A stretch of DNA of 64,000 nucleotides from Pseudomonadaceae bacterium. GTDB lineage: Bacteria > Pseudomonadota > Gammaproteobacteria > Pseudomonadales > Azotimanducaceae. Positions 34,333 to 43,914 of this stretch are shown here, one piece after another. Below the pieces are notes generated by a model. The model searched no databases, had not been told where the DNA came from, and saw nothing but the letters and a program-made list of their open reading frames with translations. The first letter of the stretch is position 1; every line of letters starts with the position of its first letter. A program made the position numbers and the translations under genes. The stretch covers positions 232,617 through 296,616 of the forward strand of contig JANSWO010000005.1 in assembly GCA_024743435.1 (NCBI GenBank), written 5' to 3'.

Positions 34333-36849
34333 TCAAAACTCCCCCTCCGCGGGCTTCGGCAACGTCAGCGTGAACACGGAGCCGACGCCCTGCTGGCTCT
34401 CGACCCGAACGCTGCCGCCGTGACGCTCGGCAACGGTCTTCACAAATCGAAGCCCCAGCCCCGCCCCGCGTCTCGACGCCAGGTCCGGCGCAACCGAACG
34501 GTAGTAAGCTTCGAACACACGATCCAACTCAGCCGCCGGGATACCAAGCCCCTGATCGGTGACTCGAATCAGAACCTGAGACTCCTGCTCCACTACGGCG
34601 ACGTCGACCCGACTGCCGGGCTCACTGTATTTGATGGCGTTACTGATTAGATTGATCAGCGCCCGCTCCAGCAACTCGCCATTGCCAGAAACCCAAATAC
34701 CTTGATCTTCATCGAGTTCATCAGTAGTCGCGTGCTCATCAATCGATGTCAGAGGCTCGCTGGAGGAAGTGACCGTTATGTCGGCGCTCCTGGCAATCGC
34801 ATACATCTGCTCGACAGCGTTATCGGCCAGATTGCCCATCTCACAGTCGTACAGCTCGAGTTGCTCCTGCGCCTGGGCACGGGACAGCGCCACAAACTGA
34901 TCCCCCGCTGCCAACGCCTTCTGGGCATAGCGCTCGATCGCGGCAACATCGACACCATCATCGCGATTACGCACCGCTGCGAGAACGGACACCATTGGCG
35001 ATCGCAAATCATGCGACAGAAAAGCCAGCGCTTCGTCTCGATCCCGCTGCGCAGAGCGTACATCCGACATGTCGGCTATCGTGATCAGCCATCGCGGTGG
35101 CAGGCCATGCTCACCGGGCAGACGGTTCGCTGCGACGAATACCGGTAGCTCTGCGATCACACTTTCGAAATCGATTTGCTTTCCCTCTATCACCACCCGG
35201 CGGTAAAGGTCTTTGCGCGACTGGCCCAGCGGCATCGTCAACTCAGCTAACGCGGCTTCGAATTCGGCCCCAACGATTGCAGCAGGACCAAGAAGTTCGC
35301 GTGCAGCGGAGTTAACAAATACAACCTCGCCAAGCTCTGACAGAATCAGCACCCCACTCGCCATTTGCTCGATGCCAAGCAAACCGATATCTCTACCAAG
35401 CCGAACTTCGTCCGCCCGCAGCTGAAGCGTGCGGATCTGCGCCGCTAATACTTCGCCGGGCAATGGAGCGGTCGCGGCAACGTCGTTGCGACTACCGGCG
35501 AGCGTGCGCTCGATGAGATCGCGCTCGGCAGCCGACAACGCGCTAGCGCGAGAGAAACTCTCAACCGACAACGGCTCGCCAGCATCCGCGGCGATGTCGG
35601 CTCCCAACAACTGAGCGAGCCGTTCCGCAACGTCGCGAATCTTCGGTACTTGCCCCTGAGCCCAACGATCATGCTCAAGCTGCACGCGCGACAGTTCGTC
35701 TTCCAGGAAGCGAGCCGCGATGCGCTGCCGACGCCAGCTCCAGGCCGGATAGATCAGCAGGCAGGTGAGCGCAGCCGCACCAAGCGGCAGATGCATATTG
35801 CCCAGTACGAGAGCAACGCCGGTAATGCTTAGGGGCAGGAGCGCGAAGATGACAGCAACACTCAACATCAATCCCGCCCGCAAAGTGGGCAGCAGCAATG
35901 CCGGCCCGATCACACAGACCAACCCCACCAGATACCACCACAGTGGATCCAGTTCGCGAATGAGCTCGTTCTGAACGATCGCGTTATAGAGCGATGCGTT
36001 GAATTCGACACCGGTCATTGGCCGAGACTGGCTGGACACGGGAACGGTCACCTGATCACCCAGACCAGAGGCGGTGAAGCCAATGAATACGACCCGATCA
36101 TTGAGCAGCATCCGCAAAGACTCATCACTCATGACATCGAGCGCAGACACTTCGCGCACGGAGCCAGGAGGCCCGACAAACGGCACGTAGTAAAACTCAC
36201 ACTGCACGATGTTGATCGTGAACTGAGCTGGGGGCTCACACGGACGAGGCAGAAACTCAGTCGCCTCCATACGCTGCGCCAACGCCAAGGTGACGTGGGG
36301 CCAGCGCGCCTCGCCAATGCCCTGGTAGAGATAGACCCCGCGAACAATCGCATCGCTATCCAACTCAACGTGGATGTGTCCGAGCACGTCAACGGCGGAC
36401 ATGAACTCAACCGGTGGCAGTATTTCCAAGGCCGGTTCAGCGTGAGCGATGACATCGAGCGCAACCGGCAAGGCAACGGTATCAGCGGCTTCAAAGCTCT
36501 CTCGCATCCGCCTGTCTCCGGCTTCGTCATAACTGCCGGCATAAAGTACGTCTACTAAAACGGCTCGCGGGCCCGCCGCGGCGACCGCCTCAATTAGCTG
36601 CGCCTGCACTTCACGGGGCCACGGCCACCGGCCAGTCGCATCAAGCGTGCGCTGATCGATGCCAACGACGATCACATCGTCCGTCAATTCAATCGTGAAG
36701 GAGCTGACCCAGGCGTCGTAGATGGCCCGATCGAGTGTTGCAAACCAGCGGCCGTGCGTCGCAGCAAGCAGGAACACCACAGCAACGACAAACAGCACTG
36801 TGCGCTCGAGGCGAATACGCTGGCCGGGATCTCTCGAGCTTCTCATCAT
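34333..36849 (-). CDS. CHASE2-domain sensor histidine kinase
   Basis: This is an 838-residue membrane kinase. One N-terminal helix (LFVVAVVFLLAATHG) leads to an extracytoplasmic CHASE2 domain (about 40-295), three closely spaced helices (about 300-375), a PAS-like region (SGVLILSELGEVVFVNSAAR), and a kinase core with phosphoacceptor H613 in LSHDLRSPM, N-box NLISNAIKYS and G-boxes DQGLGIP and GAGLGL. It follows the LysM/FecR gene by 19 bases and belongs with the response regulator upstream. CHASE2 ligands are unknown. The start is uncertain: TTG at 36861 or ATG at 36849. Confidence 0.88.
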   Translation of the reverse strand: MMRSSRDPGQRIRLERTVLFVVAVVFLLAATHGRWFATLDRAIYDAWVSSFTIELTDDVIVVGIDQRTLDATGRWPWPREVQAQLIEAVAAAGPRAVLVDVLYAGSYDEAGDRRMRESFEAADTVALPVALDVIAHAEPALEILPPVEFMSAVDVLGHIHVELDSDAIVRGVYLYQGIGEARWPHVTLALAQRMEATEFLPRPCEPPAQFTINIVQCEFYYVPFVGPPGSVREVSALDVMSDESLRMLLNDRVVFIGFTASGLGDQVTVPVSSQSRPMTGVEFNASLYNAIVQNELIRELDPLWWYLVGLVCVIGPALLLPTLRAGLMLSVAVIFALLPLSITGVALVLGNMHLPLGAAALTCLLIYPAWSWRRQRIAARFLEDELSRVQLEHDRWAQGQVPKIRDVAERLAQLLGADIAADAGEPLSVESFSRASALSAAERDLIERTLAGSRNDVAATAPLPGEVLAAQIRTLQLRADEVRLGRDIGLLGIEQMASGVLILSELGEVVFVNSAARELLGPAAIVGAEFEAALAELTMPLGQSRKDLYRRVVIEGKQIDFESVIAELPVFVAANRLPGEHGLPPRWLITIADMSDVRSAQRDRDEALAFLSHDLRSPMVSVLAAVRNRDDGVDVAAIERYAQKALAAGDQFVALSRAQAQEQLELYDCEMGNLADNAVEQMYAIARSADITVTSSSEPLTSIDEHATTDELDEDQGIWVSGNGELLERALINLISNAIKYSEPGSRVDVAVVEQESQVLIRVTDQGLGIPAAELDRVFEAYYRSVAPDLASRRGAGLGLRFVKTVAERHGGSVRVESQQGVGSVFTLTLPKPAEGEF

Positions 36850-36868
36850 GGCCGTCGCCAATAGCGCG

Positions 36869-38407
36869 CTAGAGCGCGAGCAACGGAGCCAGCATACTCA
36901 GTAGCCACCAGCGCGACACCGGTGGCCCGGAGAACTTCTCGATTGCGGGTTGCGACGTGATGCCGTTTGCGATGCTGACGAGTTGAACCTCGTACTGACG
37001 GCCCGGCTTCACCGGAATCGAGAAACTCGCCTCGCTCGTCAGCTCACTGATCAGTGTTCGGCCCCGACTATCAAGCACACTCACGCGAACCTGTTCAGCA
37101 TTCGCCGGTGCAGTCCACGACACTGTCGCTGATTTCTCTTCCGCTGCGACTAGTACGTCGACTTCACTCACAGCATCTGGCTGTACAGAAAATTCAGCAG
37201 GCATACCGAAAGCCGTGTCCGCTGCGCGCACCTGCATAGAGTAACGACCCGGTGCGAATGTCTCCACGGACAACTCGTTTTCTGCAACGGTAAGCTCACG
37301 ACGGGCGCCGGTAGAATCCGTAACCTGCACATCGTACGGGGGCTGACTTGGCGACCAGCTCAGCACGCGCTTGCGTGCACTGCGTTGAAGCTCCGGCACT
37401 GGACCGACCCGACCAATGCTCACGCTCTGCCTGGCTTCAAACCCTTCGAGACCACTGTCTGCGATGGCACGCACCGACAGCAGATAATCGCCCTGAGCTT
37501 CGGGCGCAAACTGATACACGGCGGAGCTGACGATAACCTGAGTATCAGGGACATCGAGCCGATCCGGGCGAAACAGCTTCACGCGGTAGCCGCTCGCTTC
37601 AGCCAAAGCCTGCCACTGGAATTGCGATTCCGGCGGCAGCATCCCCCGCGGAGCAGTAACTGACGGCGCGGCGAGAAGCGTCTCCTTTACTACTCCAGCT
37701 GCGCTCGCCACCACCCCAAAGCCTGCCGGGACTTCTGACGTCTGCGCAGGCTGCACAAAATCGATGCTGCCGGTGACGGTTTCGCTCAGCGTTTTGTCAG
37801 CACCAACTGACACCCGGAAGTTAGTGCCCCGCACCGCCGCCACGCCGCTGGGCGTTGCTACCCGAAATCTGGACCCGGTTCGCTGGCGCACGACCTGAGA
37901 CTCCCCGCGGCCACGCAGATAGCGCAGGTGGGTATCGACCATACCCGTATCACCGAAGACCGTAAGCACGTTGAAAAGCACCTCGGACTCAGGCGCCACA
38001 CGCAAAATCGAACCATCCGCAAAGCGCACCGCTGCTGAGCCGGAACTCGTGCGAATGATCATCCCCATCTGTACTTCTGAACCGATAGCAACACTCATAT
38101 CGCCCTGGTCAGCCACCAGAACGACATCGCCCTGCACGTCCACTACCACGGCATGAGCAGGCGCACGGACGAGCCAATCAACGGGAATGCGCAAGCGCGA
38201 ACCGGGCCGAATGTCCGCAGCGTCGGCTATCGAATTGTGTGTCGCGAGCTCGTCTGCGTAGTTCGCACTGCCACAGTACTTGGCGGCAAGTGACCACAGC
38301 TCATCGCCGGGCCGAATGGTGTAGACCCAGTCTTCAGCGATCGCAGGACGCGGCGACAGCAACAACAAAATAAGGGAGATGCCGGCAACGGCGCGACGAG
38401 CCAACAC
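36869..38407 (-). CDS. LysM- and FecR-domain exported protein
   Basis: This is a protein of about 512 residues. A signal peptide (LARRAVAGISLILLLLSPRP ending AIA) is followed by a LysM module (TIRPGDELWSLAAKYCG), a FecR domain (FADGSILRVAPESEVLF to VAAVRGTNFRVS) and fibronectin-like repeats to the C-terminus, which ends in a hydrophobic segment. FecR domains sense or transmit periplasmic signals. The start is uncertain: GTG at 38407 has no ribosome site, whereas GGAGGA lies 6 bases before an ATT at 38425 that overlaps the stop of the response-regulator gene. It is in an operon with the regulator and the CHASE2 kinase. Confidence 0.83.
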   Translation of the reverse strand: MLARRAVAGISLILLLLSPRPAIAEDWVYTIRPGDELWSLAAKYCGSANYADELATHNSIADAADIRPGSRLRIPVDWLVRAPAHAVVVDVQGDVVLVADQGDMSVAIGSEVQMGMIIRTSSGSAAVRFADGSILRVAPESEVLFNVLTVFGDTGMVDTHLRYLRGRGESQVVRQRTGSRFRVATPSGVAAVRGTNFRVSVGADKTLSETVTGSIDFVQPAQTSEVPAGFGVVASAAGVVKETLLAAPSVTAPRGMLPPESQFQWQALAEASGYRVKLFRPDRLDVPDTQVIVSSAVYQFAPEAQGDYLLSVRAIADSGLEGFEARQSVSIGRVGPVPELQRSARKRVLSWSPSQPPYDVQVTDSTGARRELTVAENELSVETFAPGRYSMQVRAADTAFGMPAEFSVQPDAVSEVDVLVAAEEKSATVSWTAPANAEQVRVSVLDSRGRTLISELTSEASFSIPVKPGRQYEVQLVSIANGITSQPAIEKFSGPPVSRWWLLSMLAPLLAL

Positions 38408-38424
38408 TCGGGAATACGTTTGAA

Positions 38425-39096
38425 TCAGACTTCCTCCAGTCGATAGCCATGCTGATAGATCGTCTTGATACGATAGCCGGATTCCGGATTGATGTTCAGT
38501 CGTTTTCGAATTCGAGAGATGTGCACATCCACTGTACGGGTTTTCAAACCCGATACGTTCCAAACTTCACGCATGAGTTGCTCACGCGACAGCAGGGCGC
38601 CAACGTTGCGAAACAGATACCACGCCAGATCAAAGTCTTTGGCGGTCAGATCCGCCTCCTCACCGTTGACATAAGCTGTCTTGGACTGCGGCACAAACCG
38701 ATAGCAGCCCACTTCAAAATCAAGCTCTTCACCGCCAAGACGCCGGCTCAGAGCGGCCACCCGCGCCATAAATTCAGCCTTGGCAATCTGTTTGACCATG
38801 TAGTCATCTGCACCAGATCTGAGCGCGTGCACGATGTCCGCTTCTGAATCCCGTGCAGTGACAAACAGTATTGGCACATGCCAGGTGACCTGGCTACGAA
38901 TCTGCTCCAGCATATCGATGCCGGTGGTGTCTGGGAGTTCCCAATCGAGTATCAGAAGATCGAACCGGCCATCAGCCAGGGCGGGCTTCAGCTCTTCACC
39001 ACTCGCGTAGTGGGCCACTTCATGGCCAGCTTCCTGCAGCCAACCAACCAGTATTGCCGCCTGATTCGGATCATCTTCCAGGAGTGTTACCCGCAT
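38425..39096 (-). CDS. OmpR-type response regulator
   Basis: This is a 223-residue regulator. The receiver domain (1-115) has the acidic pair in LLEDD, the phosphoacceptor aspartate in LLILDWELPDTTG, and the late Lys in YMVKQIAK. The C-terminal winged helix (about 130-223) contains LTAKDFDLAWYLFRN and RTVDVHISRIRKRL. It is the first gene of an operon with the LysM/FecR protein and CHASE2 kinase and presumably takes phosphate from that kinase. ATG 39096 is 6 bases after AAGGAATAG; a GTG sits one codon earlier. Confidence 0.92.
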   Translation of the reverse strand: MRVTLLEDDPNQAAILVGWLQEAGHEVAHYASGEELKPALADGRFDLLILDWELPDTTGIDMLEQIRSQVTWHVPILFVTARDSEADIVHALRSGADDYMVKQIAKAEFMARVAALSRRLGGEELDFEVGCYRFVPQSKTAYVNGEEADLTAKDFDLAWYLFRNVGALLSREQLMREVWNVSGLKTRTVDVHISRIRKRLNINPESGYRIKTIYQHGYRLEEV

Positions 39097-39145
39097 CACC
39101 TATTCCTTATATCGCCTCACCCGACAGATGAGGCATTCATCAACC

Positions 39146-39577
39146 CTAGCTAGCGGTGGGCGCGCCCATTGGACCAGCTTTTCCTTCGAGTATCCGGGCA
39201 AGCGCTGCCACAGCTGAGCGAACCACACTGACCGGAATACCCACTTTGCCAGACAAACGATCTGCATCGATGCTCGCGCGGAGTTCCGCTGCACTCGGCA
39301 TTCGAGCCCGAAACTGACCTGCGACATCCTGAAACAGCTGATCGCACTGACCCCGACTGATCCCTAAACCGGCAAGCGTTGTCCGCAACTCGGTGGATTG
39401 GCTAAGCAGCTCGTCGGTCCAGGTCAAGGCTGCGAACTCGGCGTGCCCAAAAGTGTTACCCGCTGCAATTGTTCTGTCCGCCGCGGGCGCTTTATCCGCC
39501 GCAACTGCTCTATCCGCCGCGGTTTTTTTATAAGCCGCGGGCGCTCTCCGTATCTTTCTTGTTGCACCCAACTTCAT
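39146..39577 (-). CDS. Hypothetical protein with six-residue AAD repeats
   Basis: This is a 143-residue protein that I do not recognise. The basic N-terminus (KLGATRKIRRAPAAYKK) is followed by four imperfect hexads AADRAV, AADKAP, AADRTI, AAGNTF, encoded by 18-base tandem DNA repeats. The C-terminal 100 residues are helical with no motif. The N-terminal part may be disordered and lysine/arginine-rich, like polyhydroxyalkanoate- or DNA-associated proteins. It lies 49 bases upstream of the response regulator in the same direction. Confidence 0.6.
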   Translation of the reverse strand: MKLGATRKIRRAPAAYKKTAADRAVAADKAPAADRTIAAGNTFGHAEFAALTWTDELLSQSTELRTTLAGLGISRGQCDQLFQDVAGQFRARMPSAAELRASIDADRLSGKVGIPVSVVRSAVAALARILEGKAGPMGAPTAS

Positions 39578-39664
39578 GGCTTGCCGCCTGGATACCGTTA
39601 ATCCGCGCGAGTCGCGATCTGACTATCAAACGACAGTCGCGACCCGCATTTGCTTGCGTCGTCG

Positions 39665-40828
39665 CTAGTCTCCGATCTTGCCGAGCCAGCGCTGCACTTG
39701 TTGACCCGCGGCATCACGACCACCAAGGCCGAAGGCCAGCGCAAACGCGACCGCCAGAGCACCGAGCGTCAGTCCAAACGCGAGGTTCACGATGTCATCG
39801 GCGAGACCCATCGCTCGAAGGCCCATCGCAAGAACCAGGCCGAGAATGGCAAAACGCGCAACTGGCGCTAGCGAGCTGCCTGCGTTCGTCAGGCCCTGGT
39901 AGGCAATATTTGCAAGCCAGTTGCCCACTGCCAGAATCACCAGACCAACTAAAATACTGCCAGCGAAGGAGAGCACTTGATTCAATGCTGCTGATAATCC
40001 TGCCATCTCCAGAGCCGCTGCTGCCTGCACAGCGGCAGACAGCACGATGAAGAAAAGCAATACGCCCGAGGCGAAGCGCGCGAAGGATGTGCCAGCAAAC
40101 ACACCATCAGCACCTATTCGAGCCGGCAGAGTATCCGCACCAAGCCCAACCAGAAGCTGCTGCACCAGCGAGCTGATGATTCGGCCACCAACAATCGCGA
40201 CCGTCAGGATCAAGGCGGCTTTGAGCAGCTTCGGCAGAGCGCCGAGAAGCGCTGTCATCATGTTGGTCGCGGGCTCAGAGATCACCTGGATGTCCAGTTT
40301 CTCGAGAGCAGCCAGAAGGAAAGGTGCGAAAACCAGCACGAAGGCAATGACGTAGAGCACCTTGGAAACATCGATACCGGTGAGTCCGCCCCGTGACATC
40401 AGCGCTTCGATCCCGCTACCAGCCATCTCCACCAGAGATGCGACAATGTAGGCAAGAATGTATCCAGCCAGGCCGATAAACCCCGCCCCGATGATGTTGG
40501 GCACGGCACCCAGGAGCGTATCGAACATCGAGCTTATGGGTTGCAGCACTTCGCTGTAGCCCAGAGAGTTCAGAACAAACACGAGCACAAACAGCAGCAC
40601 CAGGAAAAACACCAGACGCGACATCAGGTGAGCAAGCTTGTCACCGTCTTCCTCGCTGCCCATGCGCGCTCCCAGCCCGCTGGCGCCTACGAGCTTACGA
40701 GTGCCGGATGCCAGCAGTCGAGCCACCACATAACCGACCAGAAAAACCAGAACGGCGCCAACCGCATCTGGCATGAAGCCACCGAGCTGGTCCATCACTG
40801 GTCGCAGCAAATCATTTAGAAATTCCAT
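39665..40828 (-). CDS. Mechanosensitive channel-like protein with TM-helix repeats
   Basis: This is a 387-residue inner-membrane protein with repeated pairs of helices of the conserved TM-helix type found in some small-conductance mechanosensitive channels (for example GAVPNIIGAGFIGLAGYILA and GALPKLLKAALILTVAIVGG). It ends with FALAFGLGGRDAAGQQVQRW, the family signature. The MscS beta domain is absent, so it may not be a classic channel. GGGGG lies 4 bases before the ATG. It is divergent from the HerA-like ATPase gene and looks monocistronic. Confidence 0.83.
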   Translation of the reverse strand: MEFLNDLLRPVMDQLGGFMPDAVGAVLVFLVGYVVARLLASGTRKLVGASGLGARMGSEEDGDKLAHLMSRLVFFLVLLFVLVFVLNSLGYSEVLQPISSMFDTLLGAVPNIIGAGFIGLAGYILAYIVASLVEMAGSGIEALMSRGGLTGIDVSKVLYVIAFVLVFAPFLLAALEKLDIQVISEPATNMMTALLGALPKLLKAALILTVAIVGGRIISSLVQQLLVGLGADTLPARIGADGVFAGTSFARFASGVLLFFIVLSAAVQAAAALEMAGLSAALNQVLSFAGSILVGLVILAVGNWLANIAYQGLTNAGSSLAPVARFAILGLVLAMGLRAMGLADDIVNLAFGLTLGALAVAFALAFGLGGRDAAGQQVQRWLGKIGD

Positions 40829-41013
40829 GTATCCCCCTCACACCTGAATCAGTTGAGTCGATCGAATATAGCGAAGGGGAACGGAATACCGGACAATTGG
40901 ACTTTGATTTTGCATGCCTTTTACGCTCTTGACGGGTGAAAGACCGAGCATGCCCACACTATGCACTGGCAAACCGGACACTCGGCCGCCAGCACACCCA
41001 GAGACGAGCGCAC

Positions 41014-42507
41014 ATGACCACCCTAATACCGATCGGCGGAAGCCTTGAAGATGACGTCAGGCTGATCAATCAACTCGGCGTGATGAGCAACCGCCACGGC
41101 TTGATTACCGGGGCGACGGGCACTGGTAAGACTGTCACGCTGCAGGTCATCGCCGAAGGCTTCTCTCGCGCTGGTGTGCCGGTTTTCGCGACCGATATCA
41201 AAGGCGACCTCACGGGAATCGCGCAGGCTGGCAAGCCGCATAAGGAGATCGACAGACGCCTGGCTCACATACCCATCGACGGCTATGAACAACAGGCTTA
41301 CCCGACGATTCTGTGGGACATATACGGCAAGAAAGGCCACCCTGTCAGAACCACCATCTCTGAGATGGGGCCGCTGATTCTGGCGAACCTTCTGGATCTG
41401 AACGATACCCAGACTGGCATCCTCTACGCCTGTTTTGCCATCGCCGATGACGAAGGCATGTTGCTGCTGGATCTGAAGGACTTCCGCTCCCTGCTGGCCT
41501 GGATGGGCGAGAACGCCAAATCGCTACGCAACACCTACGGCAACATCAGCTCCGCATCAATCGGCGCTATCCAGCGACGGTTGCTCGTGCTCGAACAACA
41601 AGGTGGAGACCTGTTCTTCGGCGAGCCGGCGCTCGAGCTGGCTGATCTGATGCGCCAGGATTTATCCGGCAAAGGCATCATCAACCTGCTGGATGCAACC
41701 AAGCTCACGCGCGATGCGCCCAACCTCTACGCGGCTTTTCTCATGTGGTTGTTGTCCGAGTTGTTCGAGGAGCTACCTGAAGCCGGCGATCTCGACCAGC
41801 CCAAGCTCGTTCTGTTCTTCGATGAGGCGCACCTGCTTTTCAACGATATGCCCAAGCCTCTGCTCGAAAAGGTGGAACAGGTTGTGCGGCTGATTCGCTC
41901 TAAATCGGTTGGCGTCTATTTCGTGACCCAGAATCCTGCGGACGTACCGGAAGCTGTACTTGGGCAACTCGGCCTGAAAGTGCAACACGCGCTGCGCGCG
42001 TTCACACCAAAAGATCAGAAGACCGTACGCGCCGTTGCGTCCAACCTGCGTAGCGACGGCAGCTTCGATATCGCCGAGGCGATCACGACCGTTGGCCAGG
42101 GTGAGGCGGTTGTATCCGGGCTGGATGAAAACGGCGCGCCATCGTTTGCCAGCAAGACGCTGGTCTGCCCGCCGGAATCCAAGATCGGTCCGCTGTCGGC
42201 AAAGGCGCTGAAAGCGTTGCGCGCTCGATCACCGGTCAGCAGCAAGTACGACGAGACTATCGATCGGGAGTCTGCCTACGAGATGTTGCAGCAGCGCGCG
42301 GAGAAAGCCGCTGAGGCGGCTGCCAAACAGGAGGAGGCCGATGCCAAAGCGAGTGCCAGATCCAAATCACGCAGCAAGAAATCGAGCAGCCGAAAGTCCA
42401 GCCGTCAATCCGTCGGCGAGACATTCATGAAGAGTGCCGTCCGATCAATTGGACGTTCGCTCGGTACGCGCCTCATGCGCGGGATACTCGGCTCGCTACT
42501 CAAATAG
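41014..42507 (+). CDS. HerA-like ATPase (DUF853)
   Basis: This is a 497-residue P-loop ATPase of the DUF853/HerA-like family. Walker A is GATGTGKT (about residue 33) and Walker B is [12 protein letters not shown]. The C-terminal 90 residues are rich in Ala, Lys and Ser ([17 protein letters not shown]), probably a disordered nucleic-acid-binding tail. E. coli YjgR is a relative of unknown role. The frame opens 26 codons earlier, but [10 protein letters not shown] is the family start. The family acts as a DNA-translocating motor in its better-known members; the task here is unknown. Confidence 0.87.
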   Translation: MTTLIPIGGSLEDDVRLINQLGVMSNRHGLITGATGTGKTVTLQVIAEGFSRAGVPVFATDIKGDLTGIAQAGKPHKEIDRRLAHIPIDGYEQQAYPTILWDIYGKKGHPVRTTISEMGPLILANLLDLNDTQTGILYACFAIADDEGMLLLDLKDFRSLLAWMGENAKSLRNTYGNISSASIGAIQRRLLVLEQQGGDLFFGEPALELADLMRQDLSGKGIINLLDATKLTRDAPNLYAAFLMWLLSELFEELPEAGDLDQPKLVLFFDEAHLLFNDMPKPLLEKVEQVVRLIRSKSVGVYFVTQNPADVPEAVLGQLGLKVQHALRAFTPKDQKTVRAVASNLRSDGSFDIAEAITTVGQGEAVVSGLDENGAPSFASKTLVCPPESKIGPLSAKALKALRARSPVSSKYDETIDRESAYEMLQQRAEKAAEAAAKQEEADAKASARSKSRSKKSSSRKSSRQSVGETFMKSAVRSIGRSLGTRLMRGILGSLLK

Positions 42508-42514
42508 CTGTGCG

Positions 42515-42733
42515 ATGAACTGTAAAAACTGCAGTGCGACTCTCACCAGTGAATTTTGTGGTGAGTGCGGACAACCGGTGGCCAACAACCGCATGCGTGC
42601 TGGCTACATTCATCGGCTTCGTATGCTTCGCAGCATCCCTCGCGTACGGTCAGAGCCTAATGCTCAAGCCAACCCTGTTCAGCTGAACACGCGCGTGTAC
42701 TACAGCCCAATCTCCGAGGAGACTTTGTTTTGA
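42515..42733 (+). CDS. Zinc-ribbon protein, probably frameshifted
   Basis: This is a 72-residue frame whose first 24 residues form a zinc ribbon (CKNCSATLTSEFCGECGQP). The rest (RMRAGYIHRLRMLRSI...) is basic and unlike any membrane protein. In the +1 frame, from about 42591 to the stop at 42684-42686, the DNA encodes a clean hydrophobic helix, ACVLATFIGFVCFAASLAYG, which is the usual partner of such ribbons. A one-base shift near 42580-42592 would restore a ribbon-plus-helix protein of about 56 residues. It is either a true frameshift or a sequence error. The start is 7 bases after the HerA-like gene. Confidence 0.55.
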   Translation: MNCKNCSATLTSEFCGECGQPVANNRMRAGYIHRLRMLRSIPRVRSEPNAQANPVQLNTRVYYSPISEETLF

Positions 42734-43236
42734 CGTCAGGAAAGAAGAAAGGCATGTCGATTGGCGTACTGATTGTTGTCGCAATCATTACCTACCTCAC
42801 CGGCGGCGATGTCGGTGCGCTGCTGTCTGGCTTCAGCAACACTCAAACATCGACTCAAACATCCACTCAACCCGAGACCACCAGTCCACGCGCCGAGCCG
42901 GCGGATAACCACCGATTCGATCAGCTCTTCGCAGAGCAACGCTCGGATGTGATCGTGACAGACAGCGCGCGCATCAAGCGGGTGCTCAGCGACGACAACA
43001 AAGGCTCACGACACCAGCGCATGCTCGTCGAAACTCCCTCGGGGCTGACCGTTCTGATCGCACACAACATCGATCTCGCACCACGCGTACCTGACCCACA
43101 GGTCGGCAGCGAGATCAGTTTTCAGGGTGAATACGAATGGACCGAAAAGGGAGGTGTGCTGCACTGGACTCATCACGATCCCGCGGGCAGACACCCGGGC
43201 GGTTGGCTGGAGTACCGCGGTAAGCGCTACGAATAA
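42730..43236 (+). CDS. DUF3465 protein with N-terminal membrane helix
   Basis: This is a 168-residue protein. A single N-terminal helix (MSIGVLIVVAIITYLTGG) anchors a Ser/Thr/Gln-rich linker (NTQTSTQTSTQPETT) and the DUF3465 domain (about 60-168), recognisable by DDNKGSRHQRMLVETPSG, IAHNIDLAPRVP and HWTHHDPAGRHPGGW. The domain has an OB-like fold; its role is unknown. The TTG at 42730 has GGAG 8 bases upstream and overlaps the previous stop; ATG at 42754 is an alternative. The histidine-rich end suggests metal binding, by inspection only. Confidence 0.85.
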   Translation: MTSGKKKGMSIGVLIVVAIITYLTGGDVGALLSGFSNTQTSTQTSTQPETTSPRAEPADNHRFDQLFAEQRSDVIVTDSARIKRVLSDDNKGSRHQRMLVETPSGLTVLIAHNIDLAPRVPDPQVGSEISFQGEYEWTEKGGVLHWTHHDPAGRHPGGWLEYRGKRYE

Positions 43237-43287
43237 CGCAGCACCTACCGCTGTTGCTACGTCCGCTTAAGCTGCTGACGCCAGCAA

Positions 43288-43890
43288 CTAGTACGTGTAC
43301 TCGGGTGCAGGACCAAAGTCCCAGACGAGAACGGTTGCTGTCAGCAAGCCGACAAACGCAACCAATGCCACTGCGAACACGGCACTCGCATAGAGAAAGC
43401 CACGTTCCGAGCTGACTTTCATGATGTAGGGAACGCCGAGATACAGAAGGTAGATGCAGTAGCACGCCACGAGTACACCCAGACCAACATCGAGCCACAA
43501 CAGCGGATATAGCCCTAGAAGTCCGGCAAGGAAGAATGGCGATGCTGTGTAGGAGATGAGGGTAACGCCGGACGATAGGCTACCGATCTCGCCATAGGTG
43601 TCTGACATCCAGCTAACCATAGCGCCGAGGAACAACACCCCCGCAACCATCGCCAGGTAAAACAGCACACACATCGGTAATGCGCTCTCCGGTGTCAGCC
43701 GAATCACTTCGCTCGAGAAACTCCAGCCCTGCACGGTCACACCGTAATACCAGCAAAGCGCCGGAATAAGCGCAAAAGGAATCGTGTGCAGCAGTAGCAC
43801 CTTGAACAGCGATGGGCTATCTGCCGCGATGGCTGCCCATCCGCGTCGTGGAGCAAAGAGAATCAGTAACCCGTTAATCACCGTCTGCAT
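43288..43890 (-). CDS. YIP1-family membrane protein
   Basis: This is a 200-residue integral membrane protein with five hydrophobic helices and the Yip1-like start LLILFAPRRGWAAIAADSPS, seen in many bacterial proteins that lack a known role. GGGGAG lies about 8 bases before the ATG. It is downstream of ccoS by 24 bases in the same direction, so it may be the tail of the cytochrome oxidase assembly operon, though no link to the oxidase is known. Confidence 0.8.
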   Translation of the reverse strand: MQTVINGLLILFAPRRGWAAIAADSPSLFKVLLLHTIPFALIPALCWYYGVTVQGWSFSSEVIRLTPESALPMCVLFYLAMVAGVLFLGAMVSWMSDTYGEIGSLSSGVTLISYTASPFFLAGLLGLYPLLWLDVGLGVLVACYCIYLLYLGVPYIMKVSSERGFLYASAVFAVALVAFVGLLTATVLVWDFGPAPEYTY

Positions 43891-43914
43891 GTAAATCTCC
43901 CCTCATGAGTGATG

